A stretch of 64,000 nucleotides of DNA, from positions 1,438,001-1,502,000 of the forward strand of contig NZ_JACMTR010000002.1 of the NCBI RefSeq assembly GCF_014267175.1, in the 5' to 3' direction. Numbering within the stretch: the first letter of the stretch is position 1; every line of letters begins with the position of its first letter. The stretch is from Pseudonocardia sp. C8 (GTDB lineage Bacteria; Actinomycetota; Actinomycetes; Mycobacteriales; Pseudonocardiaceae). This document shows positions 1 through 9,617 of this stretch, piece after piece. Under the pieces are notes generated by a model. The model made no database searches, had not been told where the DNA came from, and saw only the letters and a list, made by a program, of their open reading frames with translations. The position numbers were made by a program, and so were the translations under genes.

Positions 1-839
<839 letters not shown>

Positions 840-1658
840 GTGTCATCCACCACTGACACCAGCGGCCGCACCGGCACCGGCACGGGCCGGGCCACGATCG
901 CCGCCCGCACCCTGCGCACCGACCGGTGGTGGCTCCCACCGTTGGCGACGTTCGTCGGGCTCGTGGCCTGGGTCGCCTACGCCACGGTGCGCGCCTTCAT
1001 GCAGGAGTACTACTACGTCGCCGAGTACGGCTACCTGACGCCGTTCTACTCGCCGTGCGTGTCCACCGGCTGCGTCGAGGGCGCCGCGCACTTCGGCCGC
1101 TTCCTGCCCGACGTCTGGTGGCTGCCCTACGCGGCGGTCTCGCTGCCGTTCCTGCTCCTGTTCCGGCTGACCTGCTACTACTACCGCAAGGCCTACTACC
1201 GGGCGTTCTGGCTGTCACCCCCGGCCTGCGCGGTGGCCGAGCCGCACGCCCGCTACACCGGCGAGACCCGCTTCCCGCTGATCCTGCAGAACCTGCACCG
1301 CTACTTCTTCTACATCGCGGCGATCATCTCGGTGATCAACACCTACGACGCGGTCGTCGCGTTCGCCAAGCCCGGCGGCGGGTTCGGGCTGGGGCTGGGC
1401 AACATCGTGCTGGTCGTCAACGTCGTCCTGCTCTGGGCCTACACGCTGTCCTGCCACTCCTGCCGCAGCGTGGTCGGCGGCCGGCTCAACCACTTCTCCC
1501 GGCACCCGGTGCGCTACCGGATGTGGACCTGGGTGACCAGGCTGAACACCCGGCACATGCTGTACGCGTGGATCACCCTGGCCAGCCTGGCCCTCACCGA
1601 CTTCTACGTCATGGCCGTCTCGGCCGGTTGGATCTCCGACCTGCGGATCGTGGGGTGA
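840..1658 (+). CDS. sdhC: Succinate dehydrogenase membrane anchor (Sdh1 type)
   Basis: Membrane subunit that ties succinate dehydrogenase to the quinone pool. The 272-residue product has about five hydrophobic segments, including WLPPLATFVGLVAWVAYATV near residue 35 and stretches near residues 100, 155, 190 and 245, with several histidines that could ligate haem. The GTG start is 9 nt after ACAGGAG; an in-frame GTG 33 nt upstream lacks a good ribosome site. The stop is 7 nt before sdhA. One long anchor followed by flavoprotein and iron-sulfur subunits matches the actinobacterial Sdh1 layout (as I recall, Rv0249c-Rv0247c in Mycobacterium tuberculosis) rather than separate SdhC and SdhD subunits. 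Confidence 0.88.
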   Translation: MSSTTDTSGRTGTGTGRATIAARTLRTDRWWLPPLATFVGLVAWVAYATVRAFMQEYYYVAEYGYLTPFYSPCVSTGCVEGAAHFGRFLPDVWWLPYAAVSLPFLLLFRLTCYYYRKAYYRAFWLSPPACAVAEPHARYTGETRFPLILQNLHRYFFYIAAIISVINTYDAVVAFAKPGGGFGLGLGNIVLVVNVVLLWAYTLSCHSCRSVVGGRLNHFSRHPVRYRMWTWVTRLNTRHMLYAWITLASLALTDFYVMAVSAGWISDLRIVG

Positions 1659-1665
1659 GCTCGGC

Positions 1666-3564
1666 GTGAGCGAGCAGATCGAGCAGTACGAGTACGACGT
1701 CGTCGTGATCGGTGCGGGCGGGGCCGGCCTGCGTGCGGCGATCGAGGCGCGGCTGCAGGGCAAGCGGACCGCGATCATCTCGAAGTCGCTGTTCGGCAAG
1801 GCGCACACCGTGATGGCCGAGGGCGGCTGCGCGGCGTCGATGGGCAACGCCAACCCGAACGACAACTGGCAGGTCCACTTCCGCGACACCATGCGCGGCG
1901 GCAAGTTCCTCAACAACTGGCGGATGGCCGAGCTGCACGCCCGGGAGGCCCCGGACCGGGTCTGGGAGCTGGAGACGTACGGCGCGCTGTTCGACCGGAC
2001 CGCCGACGGCAAGATCAGCCAGCGGAACTTCGGCGGGCACACCTACCCGCGGCTGGCGCACGTCGGCGACCGCACCGGCCTGGAGCTGATCCGCACCCTG
2101 CAGCAGAAGGTCGTGTCGCTGCAGCAGGAGGACTTCGCCGAGACCGGGGACCACGAGTCCCGGATCCGCGTCTTCCACGAGTGCACGATCACGGAGCTGT
2201 TCACCACGGACGGCGCCATCTCCGGGTGCTTCGGCTACTTCCGCGACGACGGCCGGTTCGTCCGGTTCGACGCGCCGGCGATCGTGCTGGCCACCGGCGG
2301 GGTCGGGAAGAGCTACTCGGTCACGTCGAACTCCTGGGAGTACACCGGCGACGGCCACGCGCTCGCCCTGCGCGCCGGAGCGTCGCTGATCAACATGGAG
2401 TTCCTGCAGTTCCACCCCACCGGGATGGTCTGGCCGCCGTCGGTGCGGGGGATCCTGGTGACCGAGTCGGTCCGCGGCGACGGCGGGGTGCTGCGCAACT
2501 CCGACGGCGAGCGGTTCATGTTCTCCTACGTCCCGGACGTGTTCCGCGACCAGTACGCGACCTCCGAGGAGGAGGCCGACCGCTGGTACACCGACCCGGA
2601 CAACAACCGGCGCCCCCCGGAGCTGCTGCCCCGCGACGAGGTCGCCCGCGCGATCAACTCCGAGGTGAAGGCCGGGCGGGGGAGCCCGCACGGCGGCGTG
2701 TTCCTCGACGTCTCCACCCGGCTCAAGCCGGAGGAGATCCTCAAGCGGCTGCCGTCGATGCACCACCAGTTCAAGGAGCTGGCCGACGTCGACATCACCG
2801 CCGAGCCCATGGAGGTCGGGCCGACCTGCCACTACGTGATGGGCGGGGTCGAGGTCGAGCCGGACACGGCGATGTCGTCGGTGCCCGGGCTGTTCGCGGC
2901 CGGCGAGGTGGCCGGCGGCATGCACGGCTCCAACCGGCTCGGCGGGAACTCGCTGTCCGACCTGCTGGTGTTCGGGCGCCGGGCCGGGCTGCACGCCGCG
3001 CAGCACGCCGGCAAGGGCCGTCCGGCCGTCGCCGAGTCCGACGTGCAGCAGGCCGTGGACCGGGCGCTGCTGCCGTTCGCGGCCGCCACCGAGGGCGGGG
3101 AGAACCCGTTCGTGGTGCACCAGGAACTGCAGAAGACGATGCACGAGCTGGTCGGCATCATCCGCAAGGCCGACGAGATGGAGCTCGCGCTCAAGAAGCT
3201 CCAGGACATCGCGGTCCGCACCCGCACCGTGTCCGTCGAGGGGCACCGCCGGTTCAACCCCGGCTGGCACCTCGCGCTGGACCTGCGGAACATGCTGCTG
3301 GTCTCGCTGTGCGTCGGGAAGGCGGCCCTGGAGCGCCAGGAGTCCCGCGGCGGGCACACCCGCGACGACTTCCCGGTCATGGAGGCGGACTGGCGGCACC
3401 TGTTGCTCGTGTGCCGGGCCCTCGGGGAGGACGACGTGGAGCTGACCCGCAAGGAGCAGCTCCCGATGCGGTCGGACCTGTTCGACCTGTTCGAGATGGA
3501 CGAGCTGAAGAAGTACTACACCGGTGACGAGCTGGGCGGGCACCGAACGGAGCTTGCGGAGTGA
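1666..3564 (+). CDS. sdhA: Succinate dehydrogenase flavoprotein subunit
   Basis: Oxidises succinate to fumarate on covalently bound FAD. At 632 residues it has the expected size. Near the N-terminus lies the dinucleotide fold VVVIGAGGAGLRAAIEA, then HTVMAEGGCAASMGN, whose histidine is the usual FAD attachment site. FLQFHPTG (about residue 246) and SLSDLLVFGRRAG (about residue 428) are typical of the substrate and FAD regions. The GTG start follows the anchor gene by 7 nt with no strong ribosome site, suggesting translational coupling. The iron-sulfur subunit follows after 28 nt. The long opposite-strand open frame here is a high-GC shadow. Confidence 0.96.
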   Translation: MSEQIEQYEYDVVVIGAGGAGLRAAIEARLQGKRTAIISKSLFGKAHTVMAEGGCAASMGNANPNDNWQVHFRDTMRGGKFLNNWRMAELHAREAPDRVWELETYGALFDRTADGKISQRNFGGHTYPRLAHVGDRTGLELIRTLQQKVVSLQQEDFAETGDHESRIRVFHECTITELFTTDGAISGCFGYFRDDGRFVRFDAPAIVLATGGVGKSYSVTSNSWEYTGDGHALALRAGASLINMEFLQFHPTGMVWPPSVRGILVTESVRGDGGVLRNSDGERFMFSYVPDVFRDQYATSEEEADRWYTDPDNNRRPPELLPRDEVARAINSEVKAGRGSPHGGVFLDVSTRLKPEEILKRLPSMHHQFKELADVDITAEPMEVGPTCHYVMGGVEVEPDTAMSSVPGLFAAGEVAGGMHGSNRLGGNSLSDLLVFGRRAGLHAAQHAGKGRPAVAESDVQQAVDRALLPFAAATEGGENPFVVHQELQKTMHELVGIIRKADEMELALKKLQDIAVRTRTVSVEGHRRFNPGWHLALDLRNMLLVSLCVGKAALERQESRGGHTRDDFPVMEADWRHLLLVCRALGEDDVELTRKEQLPMRSDLFDLFEMDELKKYYTGDELGGHRTELAE

Positions 3565-3592
3565 GCGTCGGCACGAGTGCGGAGGGATCGAA

Positions 3593-4366
3593 GTGACCAG
3601 CACGGAGAAGAAGCAGGCCCACCTCCAGCACTTCCGGGTCTGGCGCGGCGACGACTCCGGGGGCGGGCTGGTCGACTACGCCGTCGAGGTCAACGAGGGC
3701 GAGGTCGTCCTCGACATCGTCCACCGGCTGCAGGCCACCGAGGCCAACGACCTCGCCGTCCGATGGAACTGCAAGGCCGGCAAGTGCGGCTCCTGCTCGG
3801 CGGAGATCAACGGCCGGCCGCGGCTGATGTGCATGACCCGGATGAACACGTTCGCGGAGAACGAGGTCGTCACGATCACGCCGCTGCGGACGTTCCCCGT
3901 GGTCCGGGACCTGGTCACCGACGTGTCGTTCAACTACACGAAGGCCCGGGAGGTCCCGAGCTTCGCCCCGCCCGAGGGCGTCGCCCCCGGCGAGTACCGG
4001 ATGCAGCAGGTGGACGTCGAGCGGAGCCAGGAGTTCCGCAAGTGCATCGAGTGCTTCCTGTGCCAGAACACGTGTCACGTGGTCCGCGACCACGAGGAGA
4101 ACAAGGCGGCGTTCGCCGGGCCGCGCTACCTCATGCGGATGGCCGAGCTCGACATGCACCCGCTCGACGCGCACGGCAACCGGGCGGCCGAGACCCAGGA
4201 GGAGCACGGCCTCGGCTACTGCAACATCACCAAGTGCTGCACGGAGGTCTGCCCCGAGCACATCAAGATCACCGACAACGCGCTGATCCCGCTGAAGGAG
4301 CGGGCCGTCGACCGGAAGTACGACCCGCTGGTCTGGCTCGGGGACAAGATCTTCAAGCGGTCGTGA
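3593..4366 (+). CDS. sdhB: Succinate dehydrogenase iron-sulfur subunit
   Basis: Carries electrons from the flavoprotein to quinone. The 257-residue product has a ferredoxin-like [2Fe-2S] domain with CKAGKCGSC and a later cysteine in RLMC, then two cluster motifs, CIECFLCQNTC and CCTEVCPEH, for the [4Fe-4S] and [3Fe-4S] centres. The GTG start is placed after GGAGGGA at suitable spacing; an upstream in-frame start would overlap sdhA and lacks conserved sequence. It is the last gene of the sdh operon and ends 4 bp before the convergent small gene on the other strand. Confidence 0.95.
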   Translation: MTSTEKKQAHLQHFRVWRGDDSGGGLVDYAVEVNEGEVVLDIVHRLQATEANDLAVRWNCKAGKCGSCSAEINGRPRLMCMTRMNTFAENEVVTITPLRTFPVVRDLVTDVSFNYTKAREVPSFAPPEGVAPGEYRMQQVDVERSQEFRKCIECFLCQNTCHVVRDHEENKAAFAGPRYLMRMAELDMHPLDAHGNRAAETQEEHGLGYCNITKCCTEVCPEHIKITDNALIPLKERAVDRKYDPLVWLGDKIFKRS

Positions 4367-4370
4367 GCGC

Positions 4371-4610
4371 TCACCGGCCCATCGAGCGGCGGATCTCCTC
4401 GAGCCGGTCGGCGGCCTTGCGCTCCCGGTCGGCGTAGGCGTCCTGCGCCTCGCGGGCCCGGGAGTCGTCGCCGGCGAGCTCCTCCGCGGCGGCGGCGGTC
4501 GCCGCCCGCCCCTCGATCCGGTCGCGGACGAACTCGAAGGTCGGGACGCCGTCGTCGGTGTAGTCGGTGGCCGGGCCGTCCGGTTCCGGTGGCTGCGCGG
4601 GGTCGCTCAT
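4371..4610 (-). CDS. Small conserved acidic/helical hypothetical protein
   Basis: A 79-residue protein with an acidic, proline-rich N-terminus, then TFEFVRDRIEGR and a long charged helix of Ala, Glu and Arg ending EEIRRSMGR. There is no signal peptide or membrane segment, so it is probably cytoplasmic. The ATG has a strong AGGAGG 5 nt upstream. It converges with the sdh operon. I do not recognise a function. The good ribosome site and codon use support a real gene. Confidence 0.75.
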   Translation of the reverse strand: MSDPAQPPEPDGPATDYTDDGVPTFEFVRDRIEGRAATAAAAEELAGDDSRAREAQDAYADRERKAADRLEEIRRSMGR

Positions 4611-4679
4611 CGGTCCTCCTCTGCGACGGACCTCCGACGGTACCGATGAGAACCGCCGTCCGGGGCGGTCGGAGCGGGT

Positions 4680-5372
4680 ATGACGACGTTCGCGCTGGTC
4701 CCCGGGGCCGGCACCGACACCTGGTACTGGGGCCCGCTGATGTGGGAGCTGACCGGCCGCGGCCACCGCGCCGTCGCCGTCGACCTCCCGTGCGACGACG
4801 ACGGCGCCCACCTGGAGGACTACGCCGACGCCGTCGTGCAGGCGGTGAAGACCGGCGACGGCGACCCGGACGACCTGGTCGTCGTCGCGCACTCGTTCGG
4901 CGGGTTCACCGCCCCGCTGGTGTGCGACCGGCTGGCCGTGCGCGAGCTGGTGCTGGTGACGGCGATGGTGCCGGCACCGGGCGAGTCCGGATCGCAGTGG
5001 TGGGCCGCGACCGGGCACGCGGAAGCGCTGGCCGCGCAGGACGCGGCGGACGGCCGGGATCCCGACGACGTCGTCGCCCTGTTCCTCCACGACGTCCCCG
5101 ACGAGGTCGCGGCCGAGGCGCTGCGGCACGAGCGCGACCAGTCGGCGACGGCGTTCGAGCAGCCGTGGCCGCGGGACTCCTGGCCGGAGGTCCGGACCCG
5201 GTACCTGCTCTGCCGCGACGACAAGTTCTTCCCGGAGCAGTTCGTGCGGGAGGTGCTCGCGCGGCGGCTGCCGGGCGTGGAGCCCGAGGTGGTCCCCGGC
5301 GCGCACCATCCGATGCTGTCGCACCCCGCGCGGCTGGCCGGGGCGATCCTGCGCCCCGGCACCCACGGCTGA
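4680..5372 (+). CDS. Alpha/beta hydrolase
   Basis: A 230-residue protein of the alpha/beta hydrolase fold. It starts with a beta strand and oxyanion region (FALVPGAGTDTWYW), has the nucleophile elbow AHSFGG at about residues 63-68, and ends with GAHHPMLSHP, whose histidine is the likely catalytic base. The size and layout resemble small esterases of the salicylate-binding-protein/methylesterase type. The substrate cannot be told from sequence. The ATG follows GGAGCGGGT. It is probably monocistronic; a repeat-rich gap follows. Confidence 0.82.
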   Translation: MTTFALVPGAGTDTWYWGPLMWELTGRGHRAVAVDLPCDDDGAHLEDYADAVVQAVKTGDGDPDDLVVVAHSFGGFTAPLVCDRLAVRELVLVTAMVPAPGESGSQWWAATGHAEALAAQDAADGRDPDDVVALFLHDVPDEVAAEALRHERDQSATAFEQPWPRDSWPEVRTRYLLCRDDKFFPEQFVREVLARRLPGVEPEVVPGAHHPMLSHPARLAGAILRPGTHG

Positions 5373-5412
5373 CCACCCCACCGCGTAGCGCTGTGTGGCA
5401 CGCCGTGGCGCC

Positions 5413-5503
5413 GTGCCGCACCCCGTCGTGGCGTGCCGCACCCCGTGTCGGCGTGCCGCACCTCGCGGGAGGGGTGCGGCACGCCGGGGGAGGGTGCGGC
5501 ACG
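5413..5503. repeat. Short direct and inverted GTGCCGCACC repeats
   Basis: Three direct copies of GTGCCGCACC start at 5413, 5433 and 5453, exactly 20 bp apart. Two inverted copies (GGTGCGGCAC) start at about 5473 and 5493, again 20 bp apart, so the block can fold into alternative long hairpins between the hydrolase and the next small gene. It could end transcription of the hydrolase gene. Confidence 0.7.
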
Positions 5504-5545
5504 GCCGCGGCCGGGCGCCCGGGACCGGTCGGCGATGATGGCCGC

Positions 5546-5875
5546 GTGGCACGCACGCGGATCCGGGAGCTCGTCATCGTCCACGACGCGACCTGCGCGC
5601 CCTGCTCCCGGATCGCCCGCGAGCTTCCCGGCTGCGTGACCGTCCGGGTACGGGCGCGCTCCTGCCGCGAACCCCGGCTCGCCGAGATCTACCCGAACCT
5701 GCCCGCCGGAGTCGCCGCCTGCACGACGCCCGCGATCGGGGTGGTGCGCACCGACGGCCGGGTGCGCTGGTGGACGGGCACGCGTGGGGTGCTCGGGATC
5801 GTCCCGGTGCTGCGGCCGGGGGCGCTCCCGCTGGCCGTGCGGCTGCTCCGGGACACCCTCGCCGGCGCCCGCTGA
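5546..5875 (+). CDS. Thioredoxin-like small protein with CxxC
   Basis: A 109-residue protein beginning with a beta strand (IRELVIVHDATC) followed by CAPCS, giving the CxxC arrangement of thioredoxin and glutaredoxin folds at about residues 15-18. A cis-proline-like TTPAIGVV and a C-terminal helix follow. It has no signal peptide, so a cytoplasmic redox or chaperone role is plausible but unproven. The GTG start is preceded by GATGAT at -10-like spacing and no clear ribosome site. It could also be a degenerate redox-fold protein. Confidence 0.65.
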   Translation: MARTRIRELVIVHDATCAPCSRIARELPGCVTVRVRARSCREPRLAEIYPNLPAGVAACTTPAIGVVRTDGRVRWWTGTRGVLGIVPVLRPGALPLAVRLLRDTLAGAR

Positions 5876-5955
5876 GCGCCCCGACCGCGGCAGCCCGGCC
5901 GGCACCATCCCCTCGCCGCGCACGAGTCAGCGGCGCGGCCGCGAGCACGGCGACA

Positions 5956-6485
5956 CGTGCAAGTCACCGGGACCGGCGCCATCGATCTGCACGGTGCCGC
6001 CCGCGGCCGGGGCCGGGGCGTGCCTCTCGGACTCGAGGGCGGTGTCGATCAGCACGTTGTTGTCCGGGGCAGGGCGAGAGCGTGCAGGTCGATGGGGCTC
6101 GGCATCGTCGATCTGCACGGTCTGGCCCGGGGAGGGGCCGAAGCGTGCATCCCGAACGCCATGATGATGTCGATCAGCTCGTTGTTGCCCCGCGCGCGGC
6201 GGAAACGTGCAGGTCACTGGGGCTGGCATCGTCGATCTGCACGGTCTGGCCCGGGGAGGGGCCGGAGCGTGCATCCCGAACGCCTTGACGATGTCGATCA
6301 GCACGTTCCTGCCCCGCGCGCGGCCGCATCGTGCAGGTCACCGGCGCCGGCATCGTCGATCTGCACGATTCCGCCCGGGGCGGGGCCGAAGCGGGCATCC
6401 CGAACGCCACAAGGACGTCCCCCACCCGACCGGCGCTCGCCGCGCGATCAGCACGATCCAGCCCCGGCGCGGGCGGGAACGCGCG
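5956..6485. repeat. Four tandem ~125-bp repeat units
   Basis: Units begin with CGTGCARGTC at 5956, 6081, 6206 and 6330, so the period is 125, 125 and 124 bp. Each unit carries a second block GATCTGCACG about 27-30 bp after its start that is nearly the reverse complement of the first, giving a hairpin stem of 9-10 bp, then a variable GC-rich part and a CGATCAGC block. The fourth unit is longer and more diverged. A period that is not a multiple of three argues against coding. Confidence 0.85.
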
Positions 6486-6744
6486 GATCGGCCGGCTCCC
6501 GCGGTGGCGTGCACCGCGCCGGCCTCACCCGCGGAGCGCAGCGTGCCAGGCGCGCCGTAGCGCAGCGTGCCAGGCGGGCCGTAGCGCTCCAGGCGGGACG
6601 CGACGATCGCGCCCGCGGCGTCGGCCCGGCTGAGCACATCCGCACGCGCGGTCGTCGGAGCGCTCGGTCAGGTGCGCCCGTGGGCATGGTCACGGCGGCC
6701 ACGGATCACGGGTGCCGGGCGGCGCGTCCCGCCGGGACGGTGAC

Positions 6745-6757
6745 TAGCGTGGGATCC
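6745..6757 (+). promoter_or_regulatory. Leaderless-type -10 element for S9 peptidase
   Basis: TAGCGT at 6745-6750 is followed by 7 nt and then the GTG start. A TANNNT motif 6-8 nt before the start codon, with no ribosome site, is the actinobacterial leaderless signature and supports the chosen start. Confidence 0.55.
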
Positions 6758-8761
6758 GTGACGATCTCGGGGTACGGGTCGTGGCCGACACCGGTCACGT
6801 CCGAGCTGGTGGTGGCGGCCGCGGTGCGGCTCGGGGACGTCCGGCCGGACGGCGCACCGGGCACCGAGGGCACCGGGGTGATCTGGGCGGAGGGCCGCGC
6901 GGCCGAGGGCGGGCGGATCCAGCTCGTCCGCCGGTCCGACGACGGCACCCGCACCGACCTGCTGCCCGAGGGAGCCAACGCGCGCACCGCCGTCCACGAG
7001 TACGGCGGCGGCGCCTGGTGGCTGCACGGCGGCAGCCCCGGCGTCCTCTGGTACGTCGAGTGGGCCGACCAGCGGCTCCACCGCCTGGAGTGCGGCGCCG
7101 AGCCGGTGGCGCTCACCCCGGAGCCGTCCGTGCCGCGGGGCGACCGCTACGCCGACGGCGACGTCGCCCCGGACGGGTCCTGGATGGTCGCGGTCCGCGA
7201 GCACCACCCGGCCGAGCACGCGCCCGCGGCCGACGTCGTCAACGAGATCGTCCGGCTCGACGCCCGCGTGCCGTCCACCCCCGAGGTGCTGGTCAGCGGC
7301 CCGGACTTCGTCGCGGCACCGCGGCTGTCCCCGGACGGCGCCGCGCTGGCCTGGCTGTCCTGGAACCACCCCTCGATGCCGTGGGACGACGTCGAGCTCA
7401 CCGTCCGCGACCTGGCCTCCGGGATGGACGTCGTGGTCGCCGGCGGGCCGGGGGAGTCGGTCGGCGAGCCGCAGTGGCAGCCCGACGGGTCGCTCACGTT
7501 CCTGTCCGACCGCACCGGCTGGTGGAACCTGTACCGCTGGATGCCCGGCCAGGACATCGAGCCGCTGGTCCGCATCGACGCCGAGATCGGCGTGCCCGGG
7601 TGGGCGCTCGGCGGGTCCCGGTACGCCGTCCTCGACGACGGCCGGGTGGTGTTCGCGCGGTCGTCGCAGGGCTTCGACCGCCTCGCCGTCCGCGAGCTGA
7701 ACGGGACGATCGTCGAGCTGGACACCCCGTTCTCGGTGATCGGATCGGTGCGCGCGGACGGGCCGCACGCCGTCGTCTGCGTCGCCGGGAGCCCGACCGC
7801 CGAGCCGGGCGTGCACCGGGTCGTCCCGGCCCCGGCGAGCGCGGGGGAGCCCGGCGCGGCCGGGGTGCAGACCCTGCGCCCGCCCCGCGACCTCGGCCTG
7901 CACCCGGAGACGATCTCGGTGCCGGAGCCGATCCAGTTCCTGTCCACCGACGCCGAGGGCAACCCGCGCACCGGCTACGCGCTGTACTACCCGCCGCTCG
8001 GCGCGCACGAGCCGCCCGAGGGCGAGCTGCCCCCGCTGCTGGTGGTGATCCACGGCGGGCCGACCGGGTCCGCGGTCCCGGTGCTGAACGTCGGCGTCCA
8101 GTACTGGACCAGCCGCGGGTTCGGTGTCGTCGACGTCGACTACGCCGGCTCCACCGGCTACGGGCGCGAGTACCGCGAGCAGCTCAAGGGCGCGTGGGGG
8201 ATCGTCGACGTCGCCGACTGCCTGGCAGCGGCCCGCACGCTCGCCGAGACCGGGCGGGTCGACCCGGACCGGATGGCGATCCGCGGCGGCTCGGCGGGCG
8301 GGTTCACCACGCTCGCCGCGCTGGCCCGCGAGGACACCCCGTTCTCCGCGGGCGCCGACCACTTCGGCGTCGCCGACCTGGCGGCACTGGCCGCGGACAC
8401 GCACAAGTTCGAGTCCCGCTACCTCGACGGGCTGATCGGGCCCTACCCGGAGGCCCGCGACGTCTACACCGAACGCTCGCCGCTGACCCACGTCGAGAAG
8501 TTCTCCACCCCGCTGATCGTGCTGCAGGGCGACGAGGACGCGATCGTCCCGCCCAACCAGTCCGAGATGATCGTGGATGCGCTGCGCTCGCGCGGCGTCC
8601 CCGTCGCCTACCTGCTGTTCCGCGGTGAGCAGCACGGGTTCCGGCGGGCCGAGAGCATCCGCCGGGCGCTCGACGCCGAGCTGGCGTTCTACTCCCGGGT
8701 CTTCGGGTTCGCCCTCCCCGAGGAGGAGGGCATCGAACCCGTGGAGATCGAGAACCTCTGA
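6758..8761 (+). CDS. S9 family peptidase (prolyl oligopeptidase-like)
   Basis: A cytosolic serine peptidase of 667 residues that probably removes N-terminal peptides or acyl-amino acids. The first ~400 residues form a beta-propeller (repeats such as SPDGAALAWLSW, DGSLTFLSDRTGWWNLY). The C-terminal hydrolase domain holds the catalytic serine in RGGSAGG (about residue 510), the aspartate in QGDEDAIVPP (about 592) and the histidine in GEQHGF (about 625). No signal peptide is seen. The GTG start fits the leaderless -10 element; an ATG 72 nt upstream would add residues unlike the family. It converges with gluD, with 4 bp between the stops. Confidence 0.92.
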   Translation: MTISGYGSWPTPVTSELVVAAAVRLGDVRPDGAPGTEGTGVIWAEGRAAEGGRIQLVRRSDDGTRTDLLPEGANARTAVHEYGGGAWWLHGGSPGVLWYVEWADQRLHRLECGAEPVALTPEPSVPRGDRYADGDVAPDGSWMVAVREHHPAEHAPAADVVNEIVRLDARVPSTPEVLVSGPDFVAAPRLSPDGAALAWLSWNHPSMPWDDVELTVRDLASGMDVVVAGGPGESVGEPQWQPDGSLTFLSDRTGWWNLYRWMPGQDIEPLVRIDAEIGVPGWALGGSRYAVLDDGRVVFARSSQGFDRLAVRELNGTIVELDTPFSVIGSVRADGPHAVVCVAGSPTAEPGVHRVVPAPASAGEPGAAGVQTLRPPRDLGLHPETISVPEPIQFLSTDAEGNPRTGYALYYPPLGAHEPPEGELPPLLVVIHGGPTGSAVPVLNVGVQYWTSRGFGVVDVDYAGSTGYGREYREQLKGAWGIVDVADCLAAARTLAETGRVDPDRMAIRGGSAGGFTTLAALAREDTPFSAGADHFGVADLAALAADTHKFESRYLDGLIGPYPEARDVYTERSPLTHVEKFSTPLIVLQGDEDAIVPPNQSEMIVDALRSRGVPVAYLLFRGEQHGFRRAESIRRALDAELAFYSRVFGFALPEEEGIEPVEIENL

Positions 8762-8765
8762 CCGG

Positions 8766-9617
8766 TCAGGACACCGGCGCGGCGGGCGCACCGGCGGGCT
8801 TCGCCGCCTTCGGGGTCCGGGTCAGCCGCATCTCCACCAGCCGCGAGATCCCGGTGAGGATCAGGCACAGCCCGATGTAGATCACGGCGATGACCAGCGC
8901 CACAGGCAGGATCGGCGCACCCAGCTGGTTCTGGCTGCCCAGGAAGCGGGCCTGGTAGAGCAGCTCCGGGTACAGGATGATGAACCCGAGCGCGGTGTCC
9001 TTCAGCACCACGACGAGCTGGGACAGGATCGTCGGCAGCATCGACCGGAACGCCTGCGGCAGCAGCACGTTCGTCATCACCTGGGTCTTGCGCATCCCCA
9101 GCGCGTACGCGGCCTCGCGCTGGCCCCGGGCGACGGCGTTGATCCCGGCGCGGAAGACCTCGGCGAGCACCGAGCCGTTGTAGAGCATCAGGCCGAGCAC
9201 CACCGCCCAGAACGGGTCGATCTCGATCCCGACGCCCTGGGACAGGCCGTAGTACAGGATGAAGATCAGGACCAGCAGCGGGACGGCGCGGAAGAACTCG
9301 ACGATCGTCGTCGACGGCACGCTGAGCCAGCGGTGCTCCGAGAGCCGGCCGGTCGCGAACACGGCACCGAACAGCAGCGACAACACCGCCGCGACCCCGA
9401 ACGCGCTGACGGTGGCCCACAGTGCGTCCAGCAGCAGGTACTGGATGCGGACGTAGGTGATCCACTCCCACAGACGGGGCTCGAACTGGCCCGCCTGGTA
9501 GAAGCGCCAGACCACGAACGCGAGGATCCCGAGGCAGGCGGCCGTGCCGACGACGCCGAGGGTCCGGTAGCGCCGGACCGCGACGGGGCCGGGGACGTCG
9601 TAGAGGACCGAGCTCAT
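8766..9617 (-). CDS. gluD: Glutamate ABC transporter permease GluD
   Basis: One of two membrane permeases for glutamate uptake. The 283-residue protein has several hydrophobic helices and the ABC permease EAA loop (EAAYALGMRKTQ, later LPQAFRSMLP) at about residues 170-190 that contacts the ATPase. The proline- and alanine-rich C-terminal tail after about residue 265 is typical of the actinobacterial form. The ATG overlaps the gluC stop by 4 nt, indicating translational coupling. It is the last gene of a leftward gluA-gluB-gluC-gluD operon. Confidence 0.93.
   Translation of the reverse strand: MSSVLYDVPGPVAVRRYRTLGVVGTAACLGILAFVVWRFYQAGQFEPRLWEWITYVRIQYLLLDALWATVSAFGVAAVLSLLFGAVFATGRLSEHRWLSVPSTTIVEFFRAVPLLVLIFILYYGLSQGVGIEIDPFWAVVLGLMLYNGSVLAEVFRAGINAVARGQREAAYALGMRKTQVMTNVLLPQAFRSMLPTILSQLVVVLKDTALGFIILYPELLYQARFLGSQNQLGAPILPVALVIAVIYIGLCLILTGISRLVEMRLTRTPKAAKPAGAPAAPVS

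Larger units (their letters stand above)
5880..6757. other. Repeat-rich non-coding region upstream of S9 peptidase
   Basis: This gap of nearly 880 bp has no supported gene. Most of it (5956-6485) is the ~125-bp tandem repeat described separately. Near 6536-6590 there are two adjacent copies of GCGCAGCGTGCCAGGCG followed by GTAGCG. The open frames crossing the region shift relative to the repeat unit and show no conserved protein. Confidence 0.7.

Noticed and set aside
1609..3603. 664-residue open frame on the minus strand opposite sdhA
   Set aside because: It lies fully over a certain sdhA gene, has low-complexity His/Val/Leu/Arg composition and no domain; it is a high-GC shadow.
5393..5505. 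CRISPR array
   Set aside because: Repeats are 10 bp at 20-bp spacing with inverted copies and no unique spacers; no cas genes in the window.
5927..6633. Several open frames across the 125-bp repeats
   Set aside because: The repeat period is not a multiple of three, so each unit falls in a different frame; no conserved peptide and no ribosome sites.
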